Shown: in pieces, positions 49,964-59,807 of the stretch
Layout of the letters: each line of letters opens with the position of its first letter
Position numbering within the stretch: position 1 is the first letter of the stretch
DNA from: Ruminococcaceae bacterium AB4001
GTDB lineage: Bacteria > Bacillota > Clostridia > Saccharofermentanales > Saccharofermentanaceae
DNA length: 64,000 nucleotides
Direction: 5' to 3'
Assembly (NCBI GenBank): GCA_000621765.1
Contig: KK211344.1
Coordinates: 8,591-72,590, forward strand
The notes under the pieces: model-generated
What the model was told of the DNA's origin: nothing
What the model saw: only the letters and a program-made list of their open reading frames with translations
Databases searched by the model: none
Position numbers and translations under genes: made by a program

Positions 49964-50607
49964 CTTTTAAGTTCTTCGATCGCTGCAGCAGGATCTTCAG
50001 CGTGGAAAACGCTGCTTCCGGCTACGAAAAGTCTTGCGCCGGCTTCATAGATACGTCTTATGTTTTCTTCCGTAACACCGCCGTCAACCGCAATGATGGT
50101 ATCGCATCCCTTTTCGTCAATCGCTTTTCTGAGTTTTCTGAGTCTCTCGTCAGACATATCAAGATAACCCTGACCGCCGAATCCAGGATAGACAGTCATA
50201 ACAAGTATGATCTCTACTTTTCCGATGAACGGGAAAACGTCTTCTATAGGTGTGTCAGGATGAATGGCAACACCTGCAGTCTTGCCCAGAGCATTGATCT
50301 CATCGATCAGAGCAAACGGGGCTTTCGCGCACTCAACATGGAAAGTGATGTTGTCGGAACCTGCATCAGCAAAAGCCTTGATATACTTTTCGGGTTCGGT
50401 GATCATCAGATGCGTGAAGAACTTCATGTCCGTGTACTTACGGATGGACTGGATGACCGGAATTCCAAATGAGATATTGTTAACATAATGACCGTCCATG
50501 ACATCGATATGAAGGCAGTCAGCGTTGCACTCGATCTGCTTTATATCCCTCATGAGGTAGCCGAAATCAGCGGCGAGTATGGAAGGAGCTATTCCAATAT
50601 CTTTCAT
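49945..50607 (-). CDS. rpe: ribulose-phosphate 3-epimerase
   Basis: Interconverts ribulose-5- and xylulose-5-phosphate in the pentose phosphate pathway. TIM barrel of 220 residues. IAPSILAADFG starts the protein, HIDVMDGHYVNNISFG carries the metal-binding His and catalytic Asp, MTVYPGFGGQGY lies on loop 6, and IIAVDGGVTEEN holds the second catalytic Asp. The ATG has GGAGAAAG upstream and overlaps the rsgA stop region by 4 bases. Confidence 0.96.
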   Translation of the reverse strand: MKDIGIAPSILAADFGYLMRDIKQIECNADCLHIDVMDGHYVNNISFGIPVIQSIRKYTDMKFFTHLMITEPEKYIKAFADAGSDNITFHVECAKAPFALIDEINALGKTAGVAIHPDTPIEDVFPFIGKVEIILVMTVYPGFGGQGYLDMSDERLRKLRKAIDEKGCDTIIAVDGGVTEENIRRIYEAGARLFVAGSSVFHAEDPAAAIEELKRCGISS

Positions 50608-51530
50608 TGCTTTCTCCTGTGCTTGTAGTTATTCCTATTATCGTAGAGCTCCGTATAGAAGCTTGAATATCTCTCATAACGCCCCTGGTCTATCAGGCCT
50701 TGGGACAATGCATCCCTGACGACGCAGCCGTCTTCTTTACGGTGCGAACAGTCGTCAAACCTGCACCCTGTTGCAATCTTCGTGATCTCAGGGAAACCGT
50801 ATAGTACATCCCTGTAATCAACTCCCTGGTCTTCCAGTGACAAGGAAGTAAATCCGGGAGTATCGCATATGAAGCCGTCAAAGAACTCATGAAGTTCAAC
50901 ATGTCTGGTCGTGTGTCTGCCGCGCTTTATCTTGCTGCTGACTTCGCCCGTCTCCATGACGTCAAACCCCAAAAGCGAATTGCAGAGCGTGCTCTTGCCG
51001 ACTCCGGAAGGACCGGCAAACGCCGCAATTCCATCACCTATTATATCCTTTAGATCACTTTTGGTAAGTGGCTTTTGAGGTGAAGATAACAGAACTTCAT
51101 AACCGGCCTTAGTATAAACTGAACAAAGCTTTTCCGAGTCATCCGTGTTAAGATCGCTCTTCGTGAAAATGATCACGGGACGGATGTCGCTCAAAGAACA
51201 GATGAGCAGCATCTTGTCGAGCAGAGTCAGATCAGGAAGAGGATCAGATACCGAAAACGTCAGGAGCATAACTGACAGGTTTGCGACAGGCGGTCTTGCG
51301 ATGAAGCTCGCCCTGTCTTCAATCTCGGTTATCACAAACTCAACATCAGGATCGCCCGAAGGCATTATCGTTACCCTGTCGCCTATAGCGGGCTTAATTC
51401 CCTTAAGCCTGAAAGCGCCTCTTGCGGCACAAAGAGCGTATGAATAAAAGCCGTCTTTACTGAAACGAACAGTATAGACGCCGCCGACGCCCTTTGTTAT
51501 TACACCGCGAAAAGCATCTTCTGAAACCAT
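50604..51530 (-). CDS. rsgA: ribosome small subunit-dependent GTPase A
   Basis: Circularly permuted GTPase that assists 30S maturation. An OB-fold domain (about 1-75) precedes the permuted G domain with FTKSDLN (G4), GPSGVGKSTLCNSLLG (G1/P-loop), TTRHVELHE (G2) and DTPGFTSL (G3). The C-terminal zinc finger has the Cys-His-Cys ligands GCRFDDCSHRKEDGCVV. 308 residues is typical. The ribosome site is weak, and the gene starts 12 bases after the pknB stop, so translation may depend on coupling. Confidence 0.96.
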   Translation of the reverse strand: MVSEDAFRGVITKGVGGVYTVRFSKDGFYSYALCAARGAFRLKGIKPAIGDRVTIMPSGDPDVEFVITEIEDRASFIARPPVANLSVMLLTFSVSDPLPDLTLLDKMLLICSLSDIRPVIIFTKSDLNTDDSEKLCSVYTKAGYEVLLSSPQKPLTKSDLKDIIGDGIAAFAGPSGVGKSTLCNSLLGFDVMETGEVSSKIKRGRHTTRHVELHEFFDGFICDTPGFTSLSLEDQGVDYRDVLYGFPEITKIATGCRFDDCSHRKEDGCVVRDALSQGLIDQGRYERYSSFYTELYDNRNNYKHRRKQ

Positions 51531-51542
51531 TGATATCAGCCG

Positions 51543-53690
51543 TTAGCCGGGTTGGCCGTTTCCGCCCTGGTCGCCGCCCTGATCGCCGCCCTGGTTACCG
51601 CCATCATCCGGCGGAGTTGTAGGAGCCGGCGTATCTGTCGGCGGAGGAGGTACCGGTGTAGGTGTCGGTACCGGCGTATCCGTCGGAGCCGGTGTAGGCG
51701 TAGGTGTAGGTGTTGACGTAGGCAGCGGAGCAAATACCGCCGTGAACGTCGTACTCTCCTTTACGACAAACGTATATGTAGGATTGAGTGCCAATGTATT
51801 GCCGAAAGAGTCGAGCCAGCAGTCGAACTTAAATCCGGTTGCAGGCGTGGCAGTAAGCGTTACCTGGGTACCAAGATCGTACATACCGCCGCCGGTAACT
51901 GTACCGCTTCCGGTCATAAGTGTCTTGATCTCTGCCTGCGGAGGCGTAGGAGTAGGTGTACCGCCGTTCTGGTAGTCTTCCTTCGTACCGACATAGAGCT
52001 TAACTGTTGATTTTCTTGCAACTGTCGTGCCGGAAACAGGGTTTGTCAGTATGACATACTGCTGGCCTGCAGGAAGTGCGAGAACCTCAGGAGATCCCTC
52101 AACAGTATAGTTAAGGTTACTGTCAGCAAGCTTTGCTACAGCATCAGTTACGCTTCTTCCGACAACGTCAGGAACTACTGCGGATGAAGGCTCTGTAGCG
52201 TAGATAACGATGATCGTATCGCCTCTTAATACCTGTGTCGATGCCTCAGGCTCAGTCCTGATGACAAGACCGGGCTCAACCGTATCGGAAGGCTCCGGAC
52301 GGAAAGATACGACAAGACCGAGATTCTTCAGAGAAGTTGCGCAGTTCTCATAATTCATGTTCGCATAATCCTGAAGGACTATCGATTCGTCCACTGCAGA
52401 TACTGTAATCACAAGAGTACTGAGCTTGCTGGTCGTGGAGATGACAATACCTTCCTGGATGCTCTGGTCGATAACGATACCGGGTTCATAAGCATCTGTT
52501 ACGCGGTATTCTACAGAATAGTTTACGCCTGCTGCCGTGAGTTCCCTGATGACTTCATCAGCTGTAAGACCGATGTAGTTCTTTACCTCGTAATCGGTAT
52601 TTTCCTCTATCTGAGTCGCATTACCGACAGCTTTTACGACAAGGATTCCGATACCTATAAGCACGCCGATAATAACGACGATTATGAGCGCTAAAAGGAC
52701 ATTGTCCCTGAATCTTGAGATACGTCTTGATTCTGCACTCTTCTCGATCTCGGAGATCTTCTCGTATTCAGGATCCTGCCTAAAAGAGATATTTGTATCA
52801 GTGCTGGTGTTCTTTTCGGGAACGTTGGTGATAACACCGTAAACGCCGTTAGGATCAACGAGGAGCGAATCCAATTCAGTTACGAGCTGACGCATCGTCT
52901 GATAACGTCTCTCGGGTGATTTCTGCATACACTTTGCGATGATGGAATCAAGACCTTTCGGGATTCCCTGCATGAGTGAGGAAGGAACCGGAGGTGTCTC
53001 CTGGAGATGCTTTACAGCGATCGCAACATTAGAATCACCATCGAACGGAAGTCTTCCCGTTACCATCTCGAAAAGAGTAACGCCGAGTGAATAGATGTCC
53101 GACTGGGGTCCGACATTACCGCCTCTCGCCTGCTCGGGTGAAAAATAGTGGACCGATCCCATCTGTACACCGGTCATTGTGATCGTTGTAGATGATGCCG
53201 CACGAGCAATGCCGAAGTCTGTGATCTTCGCTACACGGTCACGTGAGATAAGGATGTTCTGAGGTTTGATATCCCTGTGAACGATTCCGTTCTGATGCGC
53301 ATAATCGAGAGCAAGTCCGATCTGGATAACGATCGGTACAGCATTTCTCCAGTCAAGGTGACCGTTCTGGTTGATGAGGTCCTTAACTGTGATGCCTTCA
53401 ATATATTCCTGAACGATATATCTGAAATTGCCTTCGTGGCCGACGCCGAAAACCTTAACGATATTGGCGTGATTCAATGAAGCGACAGACTTCGCTTCCG
53501 CATCGAACCTTCTGATGAACTCATCATCAGAAGAAAACTCCGGTTTCAAGATCTTAATGGCTACGTTGACTCCGGTATTCATGTCGATACCGAGATATAC
53601 GTTAGCCATACCGCCTGAGCCGATAAGCTTTACGATCCTGTATTTGTTCGCAAATATCATGCCCTCAGGGCCGTGAACCTGATTTGCCAT
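51543..53690 (-). CDS. pknB: PASTA-domain Ser/Thr protein kinase
   Basis: Membrane Ser/Thr kinase of 715 residues sensing peptidoglycan fragments. Kinase motifs are GSGGMANVYLG, VAIKIL, IVHRDIKPQNIL, ITDFGIARA and QMGSVHYFSPEQ. A transmembrane helix is near 330-355 (VLLALIIVVIIGVLIGIGIL). Three PASTA repeats (about 365-570) follow outside. The C-terminal 130 residues are unusual: one InlB/Flg_new-like domain (GTVTGGGMYDLGTQVTLTATP...) and then a Pro/Thr and Gly/Asn/Gln/Asp-rich tail with a GGDQ repeat. It is cotranscribed with its phosphatase stp. Confidence 0.95.
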   Translation of the reverse strand: MANQVHGPEGMIFANKYRIVKLIGSGGMANVYLGIDMNTGVNVAIKILKPEFSSDDEFIRRFDAEAKSVASLNHANIVKVFGVGHEGNFRYIVQEYIEGITVKDLINQNGHLDWRNAVPIVIQIGLALDYAHQNGIVHRDIKPQNILISRDRVAKITDFGIARAASSTTITMTGVQMGSVHYFSPEQARGGNVGPQSDIYSLGVTLFEMVTGRLPFDGDSNVAIAVKHLQETPPVPSSLMQGIPKGLDSIIAKCMQKSPERRYQTMRQLVTELDSLLVDPNGVYGVITNVPEKNTSTDTNISFRQDPEYEKISEIEKSAESRRISRFRDNVLLALIIVVIIGVLIGIGILVVKAVGNATQIEENTDYEVKNYIGLTADEVIRELTAAGVNYSVEYRVTDAYEPGIVIDQSIQEGIVISTTSKLSTLVITVSAVDESIVLQDYANMNYENCATSLKNLGLVVSFRPEPSDTVEPGLVIRTEPEASTQVLRGDTIIVIYATEPSSAVVPDVVGRSVTDAVAKLADSNLNYTVEGSPEVLALPAGQQYVILTNPVSGTTVARKSTVKLYVGTKEDYQNGGTPTPTPPQAEIKTLMTGSGTVTGGGMYDLGTQVTLTATPATGFKFDCWLDSFGNTLALNPTYTFVVKESTTFTAVFAPLPTSTPTPTPTPAPTDTPVPTPTPVPPPPTDTPAPTTPPDDGGNQGGDQGGDQGGNGQPG

Positions 53691-53698
53691 ACTTCCCC

Positions 53699-54445
53699 CT
53701 ATAATTCAACGGCAGGCTCTGCCCTGCCTATTGTTACCGTAATATTATCTCTGCTCTGGCCATCCAGCGCTTTTGCTATGAGCTTTGAACAGATGCTCTC
53801 AAGGTTATTGCGTTCTGCGGCGCAGGCCTTGAATTCCTCACCGTTCATCGAAGCATAAAGCCCGTCTGAGCATAAGAAGACCAAATCGCCGTAACTTATA
53901 TTATAACTGTAAATATCAGGATTAAGATACTGATTCTCTCCCAAGACCTTAAACAGCCTGTTCTTTCCCGGATGGTGCTTGGCCTCATCTTCAGTGATCT
54001 TCCCCTGCTTTATAAGTCTGCCTGCCTCATTATGGTCTTCGGTAAGCTTGATGAGTTCAGAACCGTGAAGGAGATAACCCCTCGTGTCGCCAATATGGGC
54101 GATCGTAAGTTCCGTTCCCTTCATTATTGCCAGTGTCAGCGTCGTGCACATTCCCATGCGTTCCCTGTTTTCGAGACAGTCCTTAAGGATCTTGACATTA
54201 ACCTTGTTAAACACCGTCTTAAGATATGCGGGAAGCGCTTCCCTGTCCTTTACGAAAGGCAGTGTGTCCTTGAGCATCTCAACTGCGGAATCGACTGCGA
54301 TACGGCTTGCTATCTCGCCGCATGCTTCTCCTCCGACACCGTCGGCAACAGCCATGCAAAGACACTGTCCGACCATCTCATAGCCGAAAGAATCTTCGTT
54401 CATGTCCCTTACCGGGCCTTTTTCAGACATTCCGAATGCTTTCAC
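53699..54445 (-). CDS. stp: PP2C-type Ser/Thr protein phosphatase
   Basis: A 248-residue metal-dependent phosphatase that reverses PknB phosphorylation. PPM motifs are present: MNEDSFGYE (with RDMNED), MAVADGVGGEACGEIAS, TIAHIGDTRGYLL, LFLCSDGLYASM and SRDNITVTIGR. It shares 4 bases with rlmN (GTG start overlapping TGA) and precedes pknB by 8 bases, the usual Bacillota order. The ribosome site is GAGG, 7 nt before GTG. Confidence 0.96.
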   Translation of the reverse strand: MKAFGMSEKGPVRDMNEDSFGYEMVGQCLCMAVADGVGGEACGEIASRIAVDSAVEMLKDTLPFVKDREALPAYLKTVFNKVNVKILKDCLENRERMGMCTTLTLAIMKGTELTIAHIGDTRGYLLHGSELIKLTEDHNEAGRLIKQGKITEDEAKHHPGKNRLFKVLGENQYLNPDIYSYNISYGDLVFLCSDGLYASMNGEEFKACAAERNNLESICSKLIAKALDGQSRDNITVTIGRAEPAVEL

Positions 54446-55479
54446 TGTTCTGCCTCTATCTTTCCTCTTCTGAGCTGTCCGCAGGCAGCCATTATATCAG
54501 AACCCATTTCACGTCTTATCGTCGCGTTTATACCGCCTGACTCAAGGATATCCCTGAACTGCTTAACTTTCGCCGGCGAAGCTGAGGTAAATACGGTTCC
54601 GGGGACTTTATTTGCGGCAATGAGATTAACGTGATAAAGGCCTCCCTTTAAGAGCTTTACGAGTTCTGCTGCGCATTGAGGAGTATCGTTAACTCCTGCG
54701 AAAAGACTGTATTCGAAAGTTATCCTTCTCTTGGTCTTTTCGGTATATTCCCTGCAGGCTCTCATAAGCTCTTCTATCGAATAAGCCTTAGCTACCGGCA
54801 TCAGCTTTTTCCTGAGCTCGTCATTAGGCGCATGGAGCGATATCGAGAGATTGACCTGCAGTCCTTCTCTTGTGAACTGCTCGATCTTCGGCACGAGACC
54901 GCATGTTGATAATGTGATGTGTCTTGCACCGAGATTAAGTCCTTCAGGATCGTTTGCTAGCCTTATAAAGCCCAATACGTTGTCATAGTTATCGAAAGGC
55001 TCGCCGATGCCCATGATGACGACGCTCCTGATCCTTTCGCCTATCAGCTTCTGGGTTACGGCAACCTGTGCAAGGATCTCGCCTGCAGATAAAGACCTTC
55101 CGAAAGCGATCTTGGCCGATGCGCAGAAAGCGCAGCCCATCCTGCATCCTGCCTGTGAAGATACGCATACCGATATTCCGGGCTTATATCTCATGGCAAC
55201 AGTCTCGATTATGTTTCCGTCATAAAGACCGAAAACGAACTTTTCCGTTCCGTCGATTTTCGATACCAGATGCTCCCTTAATTCGAAGCCTCCGAAAATG
55301 AAATCCTCTTCGAGCATCGCCCTTATGTTTTTCGGGACATTGGTCATATCTTCAGTCTTTACGCAGCCTGAAGAAAGCCATCCATATATCTGCGAAGCGC
55401 GGTACTTGGGCACCTCGCGTTTCTCGCACCAGAGGGTTAGCTCTGCAAGCGTCAGATCAAGACAGAACTTATCTTTCAA
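54442..55479 (-). CDS. rlmN: dual-specificity 23S rRNA/tRNA adenine-C2 methyltransferase
   Basis: Radical SAM enzyme that methylates A2503 of 23S rRNA and A37 of some tRNAs. The product is 345 residues from the TTG at 55479. The CRMGCAFCAS cluster motif (Cx3Cx2C), VVIMGIGEPFDN, GLQVNLSISLHAPND and the C-terminal MAACGQLR (methyl-carrying Cys) are present. An ATG 18 codons upstream would overlap rsmB by 58 bases and lacks a ribosome site. The TTG has AAAGGAAG upstream and overlaps the rsmB TGA. Confidence 0.95.
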   Translation of the reverse strand: MKDKFCLDLTLAELTLWCEKREVPKYRASQIYGWLSSGCVKTEDMTNVPKNIRAMLEEDFIFGGFELREHLVSKIDGTEKFVFGLYDGNIIETVAMRYKPGISVCVSSQAGCRMGCAFCASAKIAFGRSLSAGEILAQVAVTQKLIGERIRSVVIMGIGEPFDNYDNVLGFIRLANDPEGLNLGARHITLSTCGLVPKIEQFTREGLQVNLSISLHAPNDELRKKLMPVAKAYSIEELMRACREYTEKTKRRITFEYSLFAGVNDTPQCAAELVKLLKGGLYHVNLIAANKVPGTVFTSASPAKVKQFRDILESGGINATIRREMGSDIMAACGQLRRGKIEAEQ

Positions 55480-56897
55480 GACTCGTCTTCCTTTCTGTCT
55501 CTTTCCATGCGGCAGATAAAGAATCCTTCGCACTTATCTATGTGAGGAAGGAGCGTGATCATGCCGTTAGTTGCGCGTTCCTCTCTCTCCTCATCCATAA
55601 CGATGCCCTCAGGCAGATACTTCTGTATCGGTACCGTATGGAACCTTTTGTGCTCTGCAAGAAATCTTTCGATCTGGTTCTCATTCTCATCGGAATTCAA
55701 CGTGCATGTGCAATAAATGAGCGTTCCGCCCGGACGGAGCATCTTTGCGGCATGCTCAAGGATCGAATACTGCAGCGGGATCAGTTCGTCCAGTTCATCA
55801 TAAGTGAACTTGTCCCTTATATCGGGTTTTCTTCCGAGAAGACCTAAGCCGCTGCACGGGACATCGCAAAGCACGATGTCATATGTCCTCTTGGAATCCC
55901 TGTCATCCTTATGGATATTCGAAGCATCGGCGCAGACTGTCTCTATGGAAGTGAGTCCCAATCTCTCGCAGTTATCCCTGACAAGCTTTAATCTGGACTC
56001 ATTTACGTCCAAAGCAATGATATAAAGATCGTCACGGCACATCTGGGCCATATGTGTGGACTTTCCGCCCGGAGCTGCGCAGCAGTCAAGGATCTTGTCG
56101 GCAACTCTCGGATGCGCGACATGTGATGCGAGCATTGCGCCCTGTCCCTGGACGAACATTCCGTACTTATTGAATGCTTCGGACTTTTCGAGACCGTTAA
56201 GTCCGCCCGTTATCTCTACGCAGTCGGGAATGAAGCCTCCCTTTACCGCTGTTATTCCTTCTTTAGCCAGTTCTTTGATTATCGTATCCTGATCAGCTTT
56301 ATGCGCATCGAACCTTACCGTAATGTGTGCAGGTTCGAGAAAAGCCTTACCGATCTCCAAAGCTTCCTGCTTTCCGAAATCCTTTTTCAGGATACCGTAG
56401 ATCTCAGGCTTTAAGGATACTCTGATACCGGGCTTGAACTGTTCAAGATATCTCTTTGCCTCAGGGCACTCGGTAAACTTTCTCAATACAGCGTTTACAT
56501 AGCCTGATGCTTTGTGATTGTATTTCTTAGTTAACTCAACGGCAGAATCGACAGCAGCATATTCGGGAATGTTATTTCCGAACTGTATCTGCCAGACTGC
56601 CATCCTTATTGCGGTCCTTGAGACCGGATCCATTGTCTCGACTTCCTCTTTGGTCAGATGTCTGATAAGGAAATCGATGGTGAACGTATATGTCAGCGTT
56701 CCGTAGAGCATTGCCCTTGCGAAATCGATCTTCCTGCCTGCTTCAGCTGCGATCTTGTCAGCCTTCTTGATCACGAGATTGGAATAAGCATCCTTCTCGT
56801 ATACCCAGTAGAGCATGAGAAAGCAGAGTTCCCGTTCGTTATCATCGGCGATGATCTTCTGCAGTTCTTTCTTCTTGTATTTGATCTGATCAGACAT
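55476..56897 (-). CDS. rsmB: 16S rRNA (cytosine-5-)-methyltransferase RsmB
   Basis: Methylates C967 of 16S rRNA. The 473 residues have an N-terminal NusB-like helical domain (about 1-150) and a Rossmann methyltransferase domain with LDCCAAPGGKSTHMAQM (SAM site), VLCDVPCSGLGLLGRKPD (catalytic Cys in PCSG) and YCTCTLNSDENENQ. The motif YCTCT replaces the common YSTCT but keeps the second Cys. It lies between fmt and rlmN as in many Firmicutes. Confidence 0.95.
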   Translation of the reverse strand: MSDQIKYKKKELQKIIADDNERELCFLMLYWVYEKDAYSNLVIKKADKIAAEAGRKIDFARAMLYGTLTYTFTIDFLIRHLTKEEVETMDPVSRTAIRMAVWQIQFGNNIPEYAAVDSAVELTKKYNHKASGYVNAVLRKFTECPEAKRYLEQFKPGIRVSLKPEIYGILKKDFGKQEALEIGKAFLEPAHITVRFDAHKADQDTIIKELAKEGITAVKGGFIPDCVEITGGLNGLEKSEAFNKYGMFVQGQGAMLASHVAHPRVADKILDCCAAPGGKSTHMAQMCRDDLYIIALDVNESRLKLVRDNCERLGLTSIETVCADASNIHKDDRDSKRTYDIVLCDVPCSGLGLLGRKPDIRDKFTYDELDELIPLQYSILEHAAKMLRPGGTLIYCTCTLNSDENENQIERFLAEHKRFHTVPIQKYLPEGIVMDEEREERATNGMITLLPHIDKCEGFFICRMERDRKEDES

Positions 56898-56920
56898 GGA
56901 AAATCTCCCGTTATCGGCCC

Positions 56921-57880
56921 TTAAATAACCGGTTTGCCCACTGTAAAATTATGGGCACAGTCGACAGCCCTAAGGCGCTTTCCGCCGGGCTGCTGCAGTT
57001 CCTTTATCTTAAGGAAACCATTGCCGCACTTTACTATAAGGTTCTCGCCCTTTGCCCTGACAACCGTGCCGGGTTCCGAATCCTTAAGGTCATCGGGAAC
57101 GGCTGTCTCATCTGCCAGTACTTCAGAATCTAAAACCTTGAGTTTCTTGTCTTCTTTAAGAACGTAAGCTCCGGGCCATGCGCTCAATGCCCTTACCCTG
57201 TTATGGATGTCAGTTGCATCCTGGGACCAGGTGAATTCACCTTCTTCAGGCGTTATGGGAGGACAAGATGTAGCAAGTGAATCGTCCTGCTTTGTTGACG
57301 TAAGTCTGCCTTCGACCCATGCATCGATAATGTCACCGAGTTTTTCGGCACTGGCCTCTGCAAGCCTGTTCATGAGGCTTTCGGTATGCTCATTGGGATC
57401 GATTTCTACCTCGACCTTGTCGATGATGTCGCCCGTATCCATGCCGACATCCATCTTCATGAAAGTTACACCGGTTACCTTATCGCCTTCCAAGATCGCG
57501 CGCTGTACCGGAGATGCACCTCTTCTTGCAGGAAGAAGGCTTCCGTGGCAGTTGATGCAACCGTACTTGGGAAGATCCAGTATAGCCTTGGGAAGAATCT
57601 TGCCGTATGCAGCGGTAACGATAAGATCAGGTTCATACTCAGCAAGTTTTGCGAGAGCCTCATCAGTTCTCAATGTATCCGGCTGATAGACTTCGATACC
57701 GGATTCTAAAGCCAATACCTTTACCGGCGGTGCAGTCAGTATATGCTTGCGTCCGACGGGCTTATCAGGCTGACATAAAGCCAGGACTACATTAAAGCCG
57801 CCGTCTGTCAGAGCCTTGAGATTCGTAGAAGCGAATTCAGGCGTTCCCATGAAAATTATCTTAAGCTCACGCCTGTCCAC
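56921..57880 (-). CDS. fmt: methionyl-tRNA formyltransferase
   Basis: Formylates initiator Met-tRNA with 10-formyltetrahydrofolate. The 319 residues show IIFMGTPEFASTNL, the catalytic Asn-His-Asp set (INCHGSLLPARRGASPVQRA and MDVGMDTGDI) and the C-terminal OB domain. It begins with GTG behind GAGGAG, 3 bases after def. The def-fmt pairing is universal in bacteria. Confidence 0.96.
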   Translation of the reverse strand: MDRRELKIIFMGTPEFASTNLKALTDGGFNVVLALCQPDKPVGRKHILTAPPVKVLALESGIEVYQPDTLRTDEALAKLAEYEPDLIVTAAYGKILPKAILDLPKYGCINCHGSLLPARRGASPVQRAILEGDKVTGVTFMKMDVGMDTGDIIDKVEVEIDPNEHTESLMNRLAEASAEKLGDIIDAWVEGRLTSTKQDDSLATSCPPITPEEGEFTWSQDATDIHNRVRALSAWPGAYVLKEDKKLKVLDSEVLADETAVPDDLKDSEPGTVVRAKGENLIVKCGNGFLKIKELQQPGGKRLRAVDCAHNFTVGKPVI

Positions 57881-57883
57881 TTA

Positions 57884-58366
57884 TTACTCCTCTTCGCTTT
57901 CAGTGCTGTAGATCTTTCCGTCTACTGATTTGTCTATGAAAAGAATGCCGTTAAGATGATCGTTCTCATGGCAGATGCATCTTGCAAGAAGACCGTCAGC
58001 CTCAAGAATGAACTCCTCTCCGTCCCTGTTCAAAGCCTTGACCTTAATATGTTCAGGTCTTTCAACTTCGCACGTCTTGCCGGGAACAGAAAGACAGCCT
58101 TCACCGTCAACCTGTGAACCGGATGACTCGATAATCTCAGGATTAATAAATTCAAGCTTGCCGTGTTCATCACCGACATCGACGACAAAGACTCTTCTTA
58201 ATACGCCGACCTGGGGAGCAGCAATACCGATGCCCCTTCCCTCAAAATACATGGTGTCAGCCATATCATCCAGGAGCTTGATTATCCTGGGTGTTATCTC
58301 ATCTACGGGTCTGCTCGTCTTTCTGAGAAGCGGATCACCTTCAAGTACCAGATTTCTTAAAGCCAT
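57884..58366 (-). CDS. def: peptide deformylase
   Basis: Removes the N-formyl group from nascent proteins using a metal bound by Cys and two His. Motifs are [20 protein letters not shown] (metal Cys) and CHENDHLNG (HExxH-type, HENDH). The ATG at 58366 was chosen because GGAG lies 9 nt upstream. An ATG five codons earlier has only a weak site. The product is 160 residues, type 1. It is the first gene of the nine-gene operon and has a consensus promoter upstream. Confidence 0.95.
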   Translation of the reverse strand: MALRNLVLEGDPLLRKTSRPVDEITPRIIKLLDDMADTMYFEGRGIGIAAPQVGVLRRVFVVDVGDEHGKLEFINPEIIESSGSQVDGEGCLSVPGKTCEVERPEHIKVKALNRDGEEFILEADGLLARCICHENDHLNGILFIDKSVDGKIYSTESEEE

Positions 58367-58399
58367 TGTCAATGTCTCCATTCGTAATTTTCCGCATAC

Positions 58400-58428
58400 A
58401 TTATAATTTTTAATATATAAATTAACAA
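58400..58428 (-). promoter_or_regulatory. promoter of the def-thiN operon
   Basis: Minus-strand -35 TTGTTA, 17-bp A+T-rich spacer, -10 TATAAT, about 33 nt before the def ATG. Confidence 0.75.
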
Positions 58429-58456
58429 GTTAAGGACAAAGGGAAACATCAATAAA

Positions 58457-58507
58457 GAAAAGCATCCCAAACATCGGAGGATATGTCGAAGTTTGGCAAT
58501 GCTTTTC
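58457..58507 (-). terminator. terminator after the ahcY gene
   Basis: Long hairpin: GAAAAGCAT and CCAAAC pair with GTTTGG and ATGCTTTTC, loop about 15 nt, then TTTATTG. Confidence 0.75.
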
Positions 58508-58533
58508 AAAAATCATTATCTGTCTTTTATAGA

Positions 58534-59793
58534 TCAAAGATCCCAGGAACTGATGTACTTCTTCTGCTCTTCCGTCAGTTCATCGATCCTGATCCCCTTC
58601 GTTGCGAGCAGTATCTCTGCAACGCGGTTGTCGATGACTTCGGGAGTCTGATATACATCGACAGGCAGTCTGTCCGGATTGTTTGCGATATACATAGCTG
58701 ACTGAGCCTGCAGAGCAAAGCTCATGTCCATGATCTCTACGGGGTGTCCGTCACCAGAAGCAAGGTTAACCAGACGCCCTTCCGCGATAACGCAGACGGT
58801 CTTTCCGCTGCTGAGCTTATAACCGATTATGTTGTGACGGAGCTCGGTCTGTTCAACGCACATCTCCTTAAGCTCGGCAACGCTTACCTCGCAGTCGAAA
58901 TGTCCAGCGTTGCAACATACTGCGCCGTCCTTCATTGCCTCGAAATGTCTTGCAACGATGACGTCCTTGCAGCCTGTGACCGTAACGAAGAAATCGCCCA
59001 GAGGAGCAGCTTCGTCCATGGTCATGACCTGATAGCCTTCCATAATAGCTTCACATGCCTTAACGGGATCGATCTCAGTAACTATGACCTTGGCTCCCAG
59101 CCCCTTAGCCCTCATTGCTACGCCTCTGCCGCACATACCGTATCCGGCAACTACAACGGTCTTTCCTGCCACAACGAGGTTTGTCGTAGCCATTATGGCT
59201 GTCCAGACAGATTGTCCTGTTCCGAACCTGTTATCGAAAAGATGCTTGCATCTTGCGTCATTTACGGCAACAACGGGATAAAGGAGCTTATTCTCATTCT
59301 TTAAGATCTCGAGTCTGTGGACACCCGTAGTGGTCTCTTCGCAGCCGCCCTTGATATCAGGAGCCATGTCCTTAAGCTCAGAATGCAGAAGGAGCGCGAA
59401 ATCTCCGCCGTCATCAATTACGATATCAGGCTTGAACTCAAGAGCTTTCTTAAGCCTTCCCCAGTATTCTTCCTCACCGTCACCGTGAACAGCATAGATG
59501 TTCATTATGTCCATCGAAGCAAGAGCTGCGGCAACATCATCCTGAGTGGATAACGGATTGCATCCTGTAAGGGCAACTTCGGCTCCTCCTCTGGCAAGAG
59601 CACGTGCAAGACATGCCGTCTTTGCCTCGACATGGACAGATACTGATATCTTCATGCCTTTGAACGGCTGCTTCTCTATAAGTTCGCTCTCAATCGCGCG
59701 CAGAACAGGCATGTTGCGGTATGCCCACTCGATCTTTTCTATTCCGGAAGGTGCAAGAGCGATATCTCTTACTTCGTAATTAAATTTGCCCAT
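58534..59793 (-). CDS. ahcY: adenosylhomocysteinase
   Basis: Hydrolyses S-adenosylhomocysteine to adenosine and homocysteine, relieving inhibition of methyltransferases. The 419-residue protein lacks the insertion of animal-type enzymes, so it is the short archaeal/thermophile-like form. NAD-binding GYGMCGRGVAMRAKGLGA, NDARCKHLFDNRFGTGQS (catalytic Lys/Asp region) and CNAGHFDCEV are clear. It lies 14 bases after the purine nucleoside phosphorylase gene, and the adenosine product could feed that enzyme or further salvage. Confidence 0.95.
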   Translation of the reverse strand: MGKFNYEVRDIALAPSGIEKIEWAYRNMPVLRAIESELIEKQPFKGMKISVSVHVEAKTACLARALARGGAEVALTGCNPLSTQDDVAAALASMDIMNIYAVHGDGEEEYWGRLKKALEFKPDIVIDDGGDFALLLHSELKDMAPDIKGGCEETTTGVHRLEILKNENKLLYPVVAVNDARCKHLFDNRFGTGQSVWTAIMATTNLVVAGKTVVVAGYGMCGRGVAMRAKGLGAKVIVTEIDPVKACEAIMEGYQVMTMDEAAPLGDFFVTVTGCKDVIVARHFEAMKDGAVCCNAGHFDCEVSVAELKEMCVEQTELRHNIIGYKLSSGKTVCVIAEGRLVNLASGDGHPVEIMDMSFALQAQSAMYIANNPDRLPVDVYQTPEVIDNRVAEILLATKGIRIDELTEEQKKYISSWDL

Positions 59794-59807
59794 CGAAAAA
59801 CCCCTCT

